Shown here: in pieces, positions 10,530 through 23,301 of the stretch | Numbering within the stretch: position 1 is the stretch's first letter | How the letters are laid out: every line of letters begins with the position of its first letter | Origin: Cephalotus follicularis | Lineage: Eukaryota > Streptophyta > Magnoliopsida > Oxalidales > Cephalotaceae | Direction of reading: 5' to 3' | Length of the DNA: 64,000 nucleotides | NCBI GenBank assembly: GCA_001972305.1 | Contig: BDDD01000991.1 | Span: 248,001-312,000, forward strand | Translations under genes and position numbers: made by a program | The notes under the pieces: generated by a model | The model's input: only the letters and a program-made list of their open reading frames with translations | Databases searched by the model: none | Told to the model about the DNA's origin: nothing

Positions 10530-13304
10530 TGACCCGTCCCAGACTACCTCACCTGGATGAGTCGTGTAATAGGAGAATTTCCACCATCTCCTCTTCCAGC
10601 TCAATTTAACATAACATTCATTAACTTTACAGGAGGTCTGCCAATTATTTACTTTAGTAGAGCACGCTGAACATTAGCATTCTAACATCTCATGATATTA
10701 CATTACAAACTTAGAATGGGTGGTAGGACCTACAATTTAAACCTCAAAGTCTGACTACAACTTCCTAATATGGCCTCTTCGTTCCAGACTTTATTCCTTC
10801 TCATCTCATATTCACGCCCTTTGATTCTATAATAAGACTACATATTTGGCAGAGAACAGGGCGCTGAGCGCCAAGGTCTTCGTTATAACCTTCAGCTCTG
10901 CTTAAGCTTCTCTACTTCAAGGTTGACCTCTTCCTCTGAGGTCTGCCATAGAGCTGTGACTTCTACTTCCTAGTTTGATCTCTATGGTCTGCCTAACGTC
11001 TTTCCTTCCAAGTCTAACCTTTGGTCTCTTCTTCCAAAGCGTCTTTAGGGCACAGGGGTCTGACTTTGAGCCTTGAGCTCTGCCCCTACTCCAAGGTCTG
11101 CTTTCGAGCTGGGAACTATGATCTATACTACCGAAGTTTGCTTACCTACTCTGGTATTGACCCTTGAGGTCTGACCTTCGTCGTTGAGGTCTACCTTACT
11201 ACTGAGCTCTGGCTTAACGCTTGAGCTCTGCCTAGTCCTCTGAACCCTTCTTTTCCCCCCTGGGCTCTGCACTAAGACCTCCTACATTTCCATATATGAA
11301 ACTCAAGAAATTCTCAACATTTACTTATGTGAAAACATCAAATATCATGCCATACTCACGCACCTAGCAGAGTAGCCACATAGACAATATATTTTTCATT
11401 TAAAACAGATTAGCCACATAACCTTAACACTTATCAAACTGGAATTTAATTACAAGTTCTTAGATTTGAATATAAATCATCATAATATTACAATAATCCC
11501 AAAATGCCCCATGTATGCATGTGATGCTGGTCTGAATTGCCATCAAGGGTGCCTAGGCCCATGGTCTACCTTTATCCAGATATCACTTCTACTGCTCCAG
11601 GGATCAGATGTGTTGTCCTCTACTCTTTCAACTGCAAAAGAATTTGTGAGGGGGTTAGTCCAAATGACTAGTGAGTGAGAACAAAGCATTCCTTGCTGCA
11701 TCCAACAACGACAGGATGCGCTGAAGGAATTATGCCAGGTTGTGCCAAACTGGGCGAAAACATCAATATAAAATCATGACTCCAATAAAGAAAACGTTCA
11801 AGCAATACTCAACAAATATAAATAAGAGTCACAATGAAAATAAAGGTATCTAAATATCGAGGATTCAAAGATAGGATTATCGATCACAAATCAAAATATA
11901 AACCCAAAAAAAAAATCATAAAATCAGAGGATGCTGGTACCACTATCATATCTCAATCTCATGTCTGCCGCCATATCCCAATGGCATTACACTGCTCTAC
12001 CACCATATCTCAATGGCATTACAAATCAACTGTTGTAGTAAATACAAATATCTTGGCCATAGGCTACAGGACTGTATCATATACCGGTATAGAGTGCCTA
12101 TGCCTCAACCTCGTTAGAGCGGCTGACATGATCAGTGCACGGACCCAGCCCTCGTCAGAGAAATAATATATATGAACCTCGACCGAGGGGACGTCGTTTA
12201 CCACACAGATCTGCCCTTGTCGGAAGTCACATATCACAGGTAGCCGATACAGTCAGATGGATGAGGGACGGAAACTTTGTGCACTCACATTCAGCATACC
12301 GTCATAGACGAAAGGTCATGCTGTAGATCGGGGCAATGGAACCCGGGGGCAGTCCCACTTTACATCCCACATAGAGAATGAGCCATGTGAAGGAGAGTTG
12401 ATCGTCAAACGTCCACCTCACCATGGACTGGTAATACATGTCAACACATCCAGGGTACCCCGCATCAAATTATAAAACATGGCATGAACAAGTCACAATA
12501 ATACATGTATCAGAAGGGGACCAAGTCACCCAGAATCTGAGCAGTTACTAGCTCGTATATCACATCACTAATGAAGAATCGATGATAGCAAAGGACACAC
12601 GAGATTTAATTCCCGATCAATAATCACATACCATGAATTCAAAAGGGCACATATTAACAAGACTCTCAAAAATACTGAAATAGAGGAAGGGAACGTCCCA
12701 GTCACTGGTTTACTGAAATTTACCACTGCAGACAAGCTCCTAAATGCTCCTGATCGACCCCTGGATCCTTGTCTGCAAAGCCATCACATAACCGGATCAA
12801 AAATCATATACTCTTTACAAATAGCCCGAATTACATGCACAAAACTCTATCTTTTCAGTCATATTTGCTTCAAATCTGAAATCTATAGATGAAGAGAAAT
12901 ACTATGCTAAACTCAGCAAAGAAGAGGTGAGCTTACGTCAAAATATACCAGTTGTCTAGCTGAGAATCCCTTGTCACCTTGTAATTGAAAGGATCGTCAA
13001 GGGGAGAACTGAGAACTCACAAGCGTAGCACCGTTTCACCTGAATTAGTCAAAAGCAAGAATACTCTAGTTTCTTCACTTGATAAACCATGCATAGGAAA
13101 TGGTGAAGCTTCCTCAAAAATCTTGCAAGATACTTCACTCTTATGGGCTGAACTTTCTAGAATTGGGCCTTTAATCCCCAATCTCACATATTCAATAGCT
13201 ATAAAGCCCAAATTTGCTTAGCCCAGTTCACACATAAGCATGCCTTAAAAATAATTCACCAAACTCAAAACAATTAATACTCCAAATCAGAGTACGGGGT
13301 CTCA
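10530..13304 (-). repeat. CHR-O 3' LTR (2775 bp)
   Basis: On the minus strand it starts TGAGACCCCGTACTC and ends ACGGGTCA. The part 10530-12336 matches 33123-34936 with many substitutions and small indels, implying an old insertion. Confidence 0.85.
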
Positions 13305-13325
13305 CAATCTCCCTCCCTTTTTATA
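13305..13325 (-). other. CHR-O polypurine tract
   Basis: On the minus strand AAAAGGGAGGGAGATTG lies immediately before the LTR start TGAGACCCC. This is the expected plus-strand primer site. Confidence 0.8.
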
Positions 13326-13351
13326 ATTTTTTCCTCAAAATTCATATGTCA

Positions 13352-13655
13352 AACTAGATGAAGAGATCTGGGTAACGCTTCCTCATCTCATCTTCGCGTT
13401 CCCAGGTAGCCTCCTCTAGCTCGTGGTTTCTCCATAAGACCTTTACCAAGGGAATGCTCTTTGTCCTCAATAGATGTTCTCTATGATCTAAAACTCGCAC
13501 CGGGACTTCTTCATAAGCCAGGTCCGGTAATTCTTCCTCGGACAAATCAAACGGTGTATCCAGGATATGAGAAGGATCAGGGATGTATTTCCTCAACACG
13601 GATACGTGGAATACATCATGAATCCAAGCCAACTCTGGTGGCAAAACTAAACGGT
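13352..13655 (-). pseudogene. CHR-O integrase C-terminus/chromodomain fragment
   Basis: Encodes the end of a chromovirus polyprotein: HDVFHVSVLRKYIPDPSHIL, then a chromodomain-like tail with LVKVLWRNHELEEATWERE and the terminal RYPDLF. In living elements this part guides integration toward particular chromatin. The open part is 96 codons and the frame is intact up to the point where LTR-A1 inserted, at a YRL codon run. The coding sequence resumes at 16467-16888 beyond the insertion, so the fragment is only the last exon-like piece of the interrupted gene. Confidence 0.88.
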
Positions 13656-13660
13656 ATGTA

Positions 13661-16461
13661 TGTAATACCCCGTTTGTTCGTGTGCTTATTTTCGGATTTT
13701 TGTTTGATTTTATTTCGCCTTGTTATATTATTTGGCCTATTTAAAATTTTATATTTTTGGGGCTTGTATATTTTGGGCTATGTGATACCATCTTTGGGCT
13801 TTGGTATATTGTTTGGAATATGATTATGGATAAATAAAATTAATTTAATTATATTGTAAATTAATTTAAAGCAGTTTTTATTATTATAAATGGAAAAATT
13901 GTTTTATTAAGAAACAAAATCTTTATTTTTGGTTAAAGACTTATTTTTTTTCTTATTTCTTCTCTCCCTCTCCCTCTCCCGTACACTTAGCTCTCTTCCC
14001 TCACAAAACAGATTCTTGCCTCCCTTTTTCTTCCTCAATCCTGAAAATTTTGCCTCTTTCCCTATTCTATCAGATTTTGGATTGCTTCTTGCCATATCCA
14101 GCCGATTTTGTCTATTAAATTTTCTGTTATGTATGCCTATTGTTATTGTTATATGCCATCATTGTTTCTTGATCATGGTAGCCGAATTTTCAAGGATTAG
14201 GAGCCTGTTTTGTTCTTCGTTGCTTCATTGAATCAGGTTTGATATTCCCTACTGTTAAGGATTAGCATTGAACTATGGTTTTAATGATATCAAAATTGTT
14301 TGTATATAGGTTGTTAGTGAGTTTTAGTTTTGATTCCTGCCATGTATGTTTGGTTAATGTTTCTGAGATTGTTAGAAGTCATGAAGTGTCTTGTAATGAT
14401 AGAAAACAGGTTCTGAAAATAATACTGGGTGTTTGACAGAAATTTGGTAATGGAATTAAGTATACAATGAATTGGAAAATTGTCTCTATAAAGCATGATC
14501 ACCAATTGCATGAACTTCTTGATTCTGGGTGTTTAAATGTAAGTATTAAGTCACATAAGTCCTATGTAAGTGTTTAAGATCATCTAGTATAGTAATATTG
14601 GAAGTTTGACAGAAAAATTTGAATTAAAACTGCTGTGTTTTTGTTTCCTGTCGCCAGAGCAGTCGGTTGTCTATGAAAACAGTCGACTATCAGGCTTTGA
14701 GTAGTCGACTGCCTTGTAAAATAGTCGGCTGGTTGCCTTACACAGTCGACTGGACCCTCTATCACAGTCGACTGGATTCAACCTAGTTTGAGTAGTCGAC
14801 TGACTATGCAATACAGTCGACTGCCACCTTTGAACAGTCGACTGGATTTTTATACAGTAGGCTGGTTCTGTCCAGTAAATTTTCTGGTTTTAAGTTTTGT
14901 TATCCGTTTGGTTTTGTAATGATTTGGAGTATGCTTTTGACACTGCTAAATCATTTCATGTTTGGAAGTGATTTTTGAATCCTTATATGAATGATATTGT
15001 ATCTTTTAGATTTTTCAACTTCGAGGGACTTTTAAAATTGTTGATCAATTCGTCTATCTTTGTTGTGATCGCTTAAGGTATGGATCACTCTTTCTTTGGC
15101 GCTCCTATTGATTTTATTAGAGTAAAAATGTTAGTTTTACTTTATGAATAACGTACGGATTCTTCGTTCTTGGTCGCTTCCTTTGGTTTTACTGAAATGA
15201 ATTCAAATGTGATTCCCTTTGTTTTATGAACTTGGCTATGTTTTATGATTCGATACGATTTTGAAAATAAAAGTCAGTTGACATTTTGCGAATTTAATGT
15301 TCTTGACTTTATTCTTATGCTATGATATGTTAAGAAATATGATACGATCATCTCTTTATAGTTGAAAATAAATGAGTTGATGCTATGTAATGATTTTACT
15401 ATGTCCAGCAAATGTTTAGAAAATGTGTTTACGTTTTTAAATCGTTTTTAGAAATAAAGCAATGTTTTTGAAATAAGGATATACACATAGATATTTCCTA
15501 CCTATGGAGGTACCATAGGCATGTCGTAGGCCTGGCACGGGGACATGACACTTCCGTAGCAGTGTGATTTGACTACGACGTCTCTCCATGTTAAGAATAA
15601 ATCTCATGAGATGGATTTATGGATCTGATATGTGTGATTGAGGCGTATGGGTATACTCTAGTTATATGTTATGTTAAGGATATGGATTCTAGGGATTGAT
15701 TGTGTAGTGTCGTACACGTCCTTCCGTTTGGCATGTGGGCCTTGCAAACCCCTTGCAATTACGCATATGTGTATGCGCTTTGGATCTCTGAGATGAGATT
15801 GTGGAATCGGATAAGTCTCTGTTTGTTTTCCGTTTTGAATATGTTTTGGGATTTTGAACTTGGATTATGCATGAATTGAATAACGCTTTGAAAATTTAGT
15901 TTTGAATTGATTGTATGACTACTTACCTTCGCTTTTGAAAATAATGTTAAATTTATTTTATGCATACAGTATTTGATATTTAAAGATTCAGGTATATTTC
16001 TATCTTTTAAATTATCGCTTTACGGTTTATGATTCTATATCCGTACTGAGGTTTTCTCAGCCGCGTTTTGTTTTTCATGTGGCAGGTATTCTGGGACAAC
16101 ATCCGGGCAATGTGTGATGAGCGAGATGTCACCTATGATAAGGACCACTTAGGAGATGGAACCGTTTATGTTTAGTTATTTTATGGTTATGTTAGGACCC
16201 CTTTGAACAATGTTATGCCTTTCAGTTTATGACTTTGGATTATTTTTCAGTTTTGGTTTATGTTTAAGTTTTCAGTTTATGAATAAAGTTTTCAGACTAT
16301 GTATTAGATTATATATGTTATGTTTAGACCATCACGCAATTTGAATATTAGATGAGTTAATAATCTGATAAAAGAAATAAAATCGAGTTATATTTCATGA
16401 TAGGTTATGTTTAGTCTTGGATTAGGAACCGTAACGACTCCCGCCGTTCGGGGGTGTTACA
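13661..16461 (+). mobile_element. LTR-A1: solo LTR (2801 bp)
   Basis: Starts TGTAATACCCCG, ends GGGGGTGTTACA and is flanked by perfect TSD ATGTA (13656-13660, 16462-16466). No gag or pol lies inside, and the integrase frame on either side rejoins across it. LTR-A2 is the same family inverted and, without ATH-2, has almost the same length (about 2788 bp). The end sequence resembles the CHR-G LTRs. It was probably left by recombination between the LTRs of a full element. Confidence 0.93.
14650..14865. repeat. CAGTCGACTG palindrome array, LTR-A1
   Basis: Perfect 10-bp palindromes lie at 14743-14752, 14765-14774, 14814-14823 and 14835-14844, with near copies such as TAGTCGACTG and CAGTAGGCTG between. 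Spacing is irregular, about 20-50 bp. The array is at +990 to +1200 of the LTR. Confidence 0.85.
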
Positions 16462-16466
16462 ATGTA

Positions 16467-16888
16467 ACTGGTCCAATCCTCTTTAAAATCTTGAAGGAAC
16501 CAATATATCGAGGATTTAACCTGCCTCGTCTACCAAATCTAATGACTCCCGTGTAAGGCGATACTTGCGGGAATACTTTATCTCCTACTTCAAATTCCAA
16601 TCTCTTACGGCACTTGTCTACATAGCTCTTTTGCGTGCTCTGAGCTGCTCACAATCTACTTTGGATGATATTCACCTTCTCTACAGTATCTTTCACTAAC
16701 TTTGGACCAAACAACCTTCTTCCACCCACGTCATCCTAGCATAGAGGTGTTCTACATCGTTTGCCATACAGGGCCTCATAAGAAGCCATGCTGATACTAG
16801 CTTTGTAACTGTTATTATAAGCGAATTAAATTAAGGTCAGGTGGGTATCCCAACTTCCTCTGAAATCCATCACACAAGCTCGCATCAT
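16467..16888 (-). pseudogene. CHR-O integrase fragment between two solo LTRs
   Basis: Minus-strand translation gives typical chromovirus integrase after the catalytic core: FAYNNSYKAS, YEALYGKRCRTPL and NPRYIGSFKILKRIGPV. At least two in-frame stops are present. It is isolated between LTR-A1 and LTR-A2, and its two ends continue at 13655 and 27305. Confidence 0.85.
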
Positions 16889-17546
16889 TGTAACACCCCC
16901 AGACGGCGAGAGTCATCACAGGTCATAATACAGATCATAACTTAACAAAACATAGTTGAACATAACATAGGCACAACTTAACTGAACATAAGAATAACTT
17001 TATTAGCTAAAAACGTGGCGGTCAAAACATAACATAATCTGAAAATTGGTCAAAACTTATCATATTCGGAAAACTTAACATATTTAAAAAGTCAAGTATT
17101 AAAAACGTAAACCATAAGTAACTTATTGTTCATGACCAACTCTAACAGAAACATAACAGGATCACACTCCTAAGGATCCTTGACATAATGATGGTCATCT
17201 CTCATTCACACTTTCCCCCGATGCTCTTGATAACCTGCCGCATGGAAAACAAAACGCGGCAGAGCAAACCTCAGTACGGATAAAGAATAAAAAACAGTAA
17301 CAATAACTTAAAAGCAGTAAGATTTCAATAAAACTCATAACAAAAATCTTAAGTAGTAAATCATTTAAATGTTCATTTTCAAACTTCATAAGACCCAATT
17401 TCATAACTTTCAAAACATATACGGAACATTTCAAAATTACAACTTTCATAATATCATACTGAGCCACATAACATTTCACATTTCAGAAACATATATGGCA
17501 AGGGAGGTGTTAATTCCACATGCCCATTTGAATTGAAGTTTATGGT

Positions 17547-18971
17547 TGTTCACTTAAAAAGAATGGTTTAAAATTTATAGCCGCAAGTGCACGGATCATG
17601 CAGTAACGGGTCGAACGCAGGAAAACGTTAAACTAGTTGTAATTTATCCAACCTAGCCGAAGTATGCATAGTCAAGGTTTAATTATGAAAACTGCTCCTA
17701 ATTATGCGAAATAAATAATTAAAACAGGAAATTAAGACTCGAGAGTTAAAAACACTGAATTCGAAATACCAAGAAATAAAATATGCAATTTTAAAACGAA
17801 TCAAAACAATGAATAGAAGTGAAGAAATTTTATAATTAAAAAGCGATTTTAGGGTATTGAAACTCACCGTAGATTGTATTGAACAATTCCATTTAATTGA
17901 ACAATCATACCTTGATAACCAGTGGCAGCTAGGTCGATACGGAGTGCGACGGTGATGAAAAGACGTATGAGTCGTCATACTAGGTCTATACGAAGTTCGG
18001 CATCGGCGGCAAGACGTATGAGTAGTCATGCTAGGTCTATACGAAGTGTGTTTGTTGTGACAAACCGTATGAGTAGACTCCATTGATTGAATTAAGCATC
18101 ATTTATTCACCAATTTTCAGCTTCACCGAAAAGATGTTTGTGGATTTTAATCAGATAGACAAAGTGTGTGTGAAGACAGAAATATTTGAAGAACAAATAC
18201 AATATTCAAGGACTTTTATTGATGGATTTGAAACAATAAAAATCTAGGCTTTGTTCTTCCCCAAAACCTTAAAGAGTTTAGCTACTAAACATTGTAAAAT
18301 AAACTAAAATTGACAAAGAAGAAAAATAGGGTTTCTTCCAGCCTCCACACTAAATTTGGCCGGCCTTGTATTGTTTTATACTACAAAACTGATCAGAAAC
18401 GGAAATAAATCAATCCTAGTTACAAAATTTGGCAAAAAATCTAACTTTCTATTTCTGCTGCAGAAGAAGACGTCGACGACTTTGGTTGAAGGTCGACGTG
18501 TTTTGTAAAAAATTGAGTTTTGTTGAGATGCGCATAATGAACATCGATCTTTTTGATGAAAGACGTCGATGTGTTTTGATCCAAAATTTATAGGTCAAAT
18601 TTGCACAAAGACATCGATGCGTTTAGTGAAAGACATCAATGTCTTTCTCATAGCATTTGAAGGTAGGCTGCAATCCCAGAAAGGACATCGATCCTCTCCA
18701 AAAGAAGTCGATGTGTTTTCAATAAACCCAGAAAAGACATCGATCTCTATAAAAGACATCGACGCTTTGTACTCTGTTTCTGCAGAATTTGTCAATTCTT
18801 CAATCTTTACTCTTTCAAGCTCCAATTTGTACAACTTTGGGTAATATTCATGCACTTTGGTCCTTTTGCTCTTGTACCTGAAAATCAATATAACACAACC
18901 AAAGTAGTCTATTCCAAGCATAAAAATATCACAAATAACTTGTTAAAAACAACACATTTTTATGCTAAACA
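17547..18971 (-). repeat. ATH-2 3' LTR (1425 bp)
   Basis: Matches 23791-25164 throughout but is 51 bp longer, through one extra unit of the tandem block at about 17935-18080. It holds an array of ATCGAT/GTCGAC words at 18470-18775. Confidence 0.92.
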
Positions 18972-20100
18972 AATATCCCCATACTTAAACTTTGTTTGTC
19001 CTCAAGCAAACCAAATAGAAAGCTAAAACAAGACACACAAAAAACAAAAAAATAAAAACACAAAACACAAAACATAAACAAAAGCAAAAGCCTACCTCAC
19101 TTTTGTAGGAATCACGATTGCATTTAGCTTATGCAATAAGCCGTTAAACCCCTAGGTGGCCCTAGTGGACGAGTTTTGTCTCGTGAGTGTTTTCCAAGTG
19201 AATAAACACACAAAATTCAATTCATCAAAACTTTGAAAACATGTAAAATGTATCTATACTAAAAAATTCATAGAACACCCCCATACTTGAATTTTATTAC
19301 ATTGTTTCAAGTTCTAGAATCAAAACACATCTCAATTAAGGAACTTTTAGCAAATTATTTTATTAATCCACCCTTTAATGACCAATCAAAATATGCATTC
19401 GCAACAACACAAAATCCTACTTTGGAGTCAGCCAAAAGAACTTTTGCACTCACATATATACACACACACATATATATATATTTCTTCATTTTTCCTTTCT
19501 TTTACGAACTTTTAAATTCGTGCACTGTCTTAGCCTCTTAAGCTTTCTATAAGATCGATGTAGCGAGCTTTTGACCTGTTACTCTCAAACCAGTTGGCTT
19601 TAAGGAACTAGGTGTAGAACACCCCTAAGGTTTAATTACTCGAATCAAATAGGCTACAGACTAAGAGTGGAAGTTTTTTTTTATTGTTGTATATATATAT
19701 ATACACATATATGCAAGAACATCAATTCATTGTCCTCCTCCTCCATAAAATCTTATGAAACTTTGAAAACACTAAAGATCGGTCTTTTTATTCATTTATC
19801 ATTTAAATTTTCGCACAAAACTCCTACCTTGAGATGCATTCCTTTCCTTTTCTTGAAAACAAAATTTTTATTATCTCCTATGGGGTTTTTCTATTGTTTC
19901 TAAGCATATCAACACTTATTCCTACTGTCAAAATTAAAATGAATTTTGGTCTAAACCAACCTCCCCCCCCCATACTTAAATCTTGCATTGTCCTCAATGC
20001 AATAGAAACAAACTAAAGAAATAACAATGCATGATCACAAAAATAAAAGAAACATTGCAATAAAATAAAAAAACAAAGGGGTAGGGTTTACTGAATATTA
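18972..20100 (-). other. ATH-2 3' untranslated region and polypurine tract
   Basis: On the minus strand it runs from the stop of the tail frame to TTTAAGTATGGGGATATT beside the LTR. It includes short TA and CA runs near 19455-19480 and 19690-19710 and no coding signature. Part is shared with ATH-1 4958-5433. Confidence 0.75.
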
Positions 20101-20952
20101 TCATGGAAGCTCATAAAGAGGCTCATGCAATTCCATGGCCTCGTCTATTGGTGCAGCTATAAATTTGAGAAATCTTTGCATTCGCTGCCCGTTCTCCTTC
20201 AATGCCCCTCCCATACCTATCTTAGCAAACTCAAAAATACCACGTGAAAGCATAGTTTGAACAACAATATAAACATCATCCCAATGAGATTGCCACCAAT
20301 AAAAACCACCAAGAGAACCATAAAATTTAGAAAAATTTTCAACAGTAAAAACTTCATCCCAATAGGATTTCCACTAGTAAAAACAATGAAGAGAACACGA
20401 ATAATCACGGACAACCAACCAATCACACACATGGTCCATACGAATGCACACCCTCCATCCTATTTGATCTTTAGTAAAGAAAAAGTTATTTTCGTGGATG
20501 GTGTGAGGGTGGGATGACGTGCTAAGTTTGTTAGTGAAATGGGACAAAATGTCCCATTGAACATCCAAAATCGAATCAACGTCCCCATCGTCCAACCAAC
20601 TTAGAATTTCCTTTTGTGTGACCTCCAATTCCTCGAACTCTCTCAAACATTCCATAAAGTTTTTATAAAAGTCTTCGTCAAAGTACGTTTGGTCAGGCGT
20701 GGCAATTTTGTGAGTGTAATGGGATAGATGATCCCATTCACCATCCGATATTGGCTCATGGAGCTTACTTTCTAACCATGCTAACGCTTCCTCCTTTTCT
20801 AGCCACGTCAATCTATCCTTTTGGGCAGCTTCCATTTTCTCGAATTCGCTCATGAAATTGCGATCAAAGTCGATATTAAAATATGAATCAATGGTATCAG
20901 GAATTGAACGAACCACATAGACAACATCAAAGTCAGATTGATGCTTTCCCAA
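20101..20952 (-). pseudogene. ATH-2 acidic linker and FYWW tail
   Basis: Read on the minus strand in phase with the protease. An acidic linker has two related segments, EWDHLSHYTHKIATP and QWDILSHFTNKLSTS, and a SWLDDGDVD stretch. Then come two aromatic motifs: one broken by TAG at 20374-20376 (TGG in ATH-1), and FYWWQSHWDDVYIV. The frame continues to TGA at 20101-20103 with a distinct end (FAKIGMGGALKENG, ELHEPLYELP). About 284 codons in all, with this one internal stop. Conservation of reading between diverged ATH-1 and ATH-2 argues that it was once coding. The function is unknown, and no RT, RNase H or integrase motif is present. Confidence 0.7.
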
Positions 20953-21405
20953 TCAGAAAATGTTAAAGTCCATTGACGACTTTCCAAAACTCAACTTCAT
21001 GAGACCATTTCGGCAATTGATCAAAGCATTACTCGTGGCTAAGAATGGTCTACCGAGGATGACTGGGATTTGATCTTTTATATTTGCAACAGGTTGGGTA
21101 TCTAATACGAGAAAGTCGATAGGATAGAAAAAATCACCAACCTTAATTAACACATCATCAATTTTCCCTCTAGGAACTTTTAACGACCTATCAGCTAATT
21201 GCAAAGTCGTGTTGGTGGGGCACAACTCTCCTAAACCTAGTTGCTCAAAAACTGACGAAGGCAACAAATTCACACTTGCTCCTAAATCGAGCAAGGCATG
21301 ATCGATTTTGGTGTTGCCAATTACGCAAGAGATTGTCGGGCAGCCAGGATCTTTATACTTCGTAATCTTTGGTTGCGAAATGATCGCAGTGATGTTGGTT
21401 GCCAA
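20953..21405 (-). CDS. ATH-2 aspartic protease
   Basis: 150 open codons covering the Athila-type retropepsin: CPTISCVIGNTKIDHALLD, active site LLDLGASVNLLPSS, then LQLADRSLKVPRGKIDDVLI and VILGRPFLATSNALINC. It would process the Gag-Pro polyprotein. It ends at TGA (20953-20955) exactly where ATH-1 reads CGA, a CpG transition, after which the same frame continues into the linker. The start given is an internal methionine; upstream codons belong to the same polyprotein. Confidence 0.88.
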   Translation of the reverse strand: MATNITAIISQPKITKYKDPGCPTISCVIGNTKIDHALLDLGASVNLLPSSVFEQLGLGELCPTNTTLQLADRSLKVPRGKIDDVLIKVGDFFYPIDFLVLDTQPVANIKDQIPVILGRPFLATSNALINCRNGLMKLSFGKSSMDFNIF

Positions 21406-22242
21406 GAAAGCCTTTTTCGGTGTTTGAAGGATTCTCTTTTTCGTGCATAAGTCTTTTAGGACTTTTGCTTAAGAGGGCACCTGCTCAATGCCTTCAAGCA
21501 ATGGGATATTTATTTGAACTTGTTTAAACGTATTGATGATCTTTTCCACTGCGGGGGCTTTCGTATTTTGTAATCTCCTTGGATAGGGAGCTGGTGGGTC
21601 AAATGAACGTTCGAGTGCCTCTACTGGCTGTTTCTTCTTCTCGTCCTCTTTCTCCTTCCTCAATTCATCTTACGCCTTTAATTGTGTTGGTTTCTCCGAT
21701 GGGTCAACCAATGGCTCTTGTGAATTTTCTTACGCCAAGGATTCCTCCATTTGCTCGCTCACGTTCTCCGTTTGATCCGCTTGATGGTATTCATTTCCAC
21801 TCCTTAGGGCAAAAACTTGTTTTGATAGACCTGAGGAGGAAGCTGAATTTTACAGATTTAATGGTTGTTGAGTTTGAGCGGAATGGTTTAAGGTAGTCCT
21901 AGGATTCTGGTCAGGTTGGGAAGGCATTTTTCCTTTTTCTCCTTCGTGTAGAACAAATGCTAGTTGTGAAATTTGTTTTTCCATGTTATGCTGACTAGTT
22001 ATCACAGTGCTCATAAAAAGTTCCATGCTCTTTTCTAGCGACGAAATCCTAGATGGATCCTCCCTTTGGTTAGACAAATCTTATGTTTGTTGATTTAAGA
22101 ATAGATTTTGTGGTCGAAAGGATGGTCGAATATTATTCGAATTTTTGGAGAACCTTGGAAAGGTCTACTGTGGTGCAGACTGGCTAGGGAACCTCGAAGG
22201 TTGTCCCAAAAAGTGTGAAGGTGGGGCACCAACCCAGGAAGG
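21406..22242 (-). pseudogene. ATH-2 gag-protease connecting region
   Basis: Broken frames read on the minus strand: ISSLEKSMELFM (about 22077-21850), a basic KEKEDEKKKQ stretch and FKQVQINIPLLEGIEQVPS (to 21469). This resembles the Gag-to-protease spacer of Athila-like elements. ATH-1 has lost about 400 bp of it. Stops and shifts prevent a continuous frame. Confidence 0.7.
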
Positions 22243-23301
22243 CTAGCCCGAAAAGCTTGATTGTCCTCGCATGTTTTGCCCTTGACTCCATGACAAGTTT
22301 GGATGATTTCGCCAACCCGGATTGTAAGTGTTACTATACGGGTTGTATTGATTCATAGCAGGCACATTCTCAGGAGCATATTGATTGTCAATATAAATTT
22401 GGCACTCGTCAAACACATGATTTGGGAACTGACACCAAGAACACATAGGGGAGCTGTGATCGATTTGATTGATTTGTGGGGAACCCCTAAGTAGCGACTC
22501 TAGTCTAGTTAGGCAACTTTCTAGTTGTGCCTCCTTAGAAACTGCTCCTTCTATAATGTACCCTTTACTCGCCAGAGCTCTCTCGGAAACTTGAGCTAAC
22601 TCCCACTCTCTAGTTCGCTCACCCAAATCTAAAAGGAAATTCCATGCCTCGTTTTCATCAGTGTACGAGGTGAATCCATCAAGTGCATAGATTCGACCAA
22701 TTGCTTGGTCTGGTAATCATTGTCTTCGTAGATGATTTCGCATAAATGTCATGTGTTCAAACCATGATGAGGACACTCTAAGAGAAGATCCTTAAATGTT
22801 CCATACACCTAGAAAATGATTCATTGGGTTTTTGACGAAACTGGAGAATGTCGTTCCTAAGTTTATTGGTTTTATGAAGTGGAAAGAATTTCTTTAGGAA
22901 TGAAACAGTGAAATGGTCCCATGTGGAGATGGAATTAGTTGGGAGACTATAGAGCCACTTCTTAGCTCCATCTTTAAGAGCAAAATTGATGAATCGCAAC
23001 TTGATATCATCGTTAGATAGTTCCTGAAGTTTCATGAGGGCACATATCTCCTCGAACTCGCGAAGGAAGAGATATGCATCCTCATTGGGTACACCATGAA
23101 AGTGCAGGAGCATGCTAATGAACTGTGATTTTAACTCAAAATTGTTCCCGTTAGGTGCAGGCAACAAGATACTGGATGTTGAGTTGTCCTAGCATGGTAG
23201 AATCGATCGCGAAGAGTTTGAATTGGGCGTGCGTCCACCATTGGTCTTGGTTGATTAATTCTTTCTAAGCGATGGTTTGGACCACATACCCAATCAGTCA
23301 T
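22243..23301 (-). pseudogene. gag: ATH-2 Gag, frameshifted
   Basis: The start ATG (plus 23299-23301) gives MTDWVCGPNHRLERINQ, matching the ATH-1 Gag start. A small indel near 23180 shifts the frame. The capsid-like part is open at 23167-22778 (FISMLLHFHGVPNEDAYLFL, KDGAKKWLYSLP). A second shift is near 22780. The C-terminal part at 22626-22243 has the zinc knuckle CSWCQFPNHVFDEC. Order and content match ATH-1, but at least two frameshifts make it a pseudogene. Confidence 0.85.

Noticed and set aside
12985..13221. Frames within 12985-13221 on both strands
   Set aside because: They lie in the U3 part of the CHR-O 3' LTR and show no codon pattern or known motif.
14650..14865. CRISPR-like array of short repeats
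   Set aside because: Repeats are 10-bp degenerate palindromes with irregular spacing inside a plant LTR; there are no cas genes and no uniform spacers.
21579..21896. 105-codon plus-strand frame opposite ATH-2
   Set aside because: A shadow of the minus-strand gag-protease connecting region.
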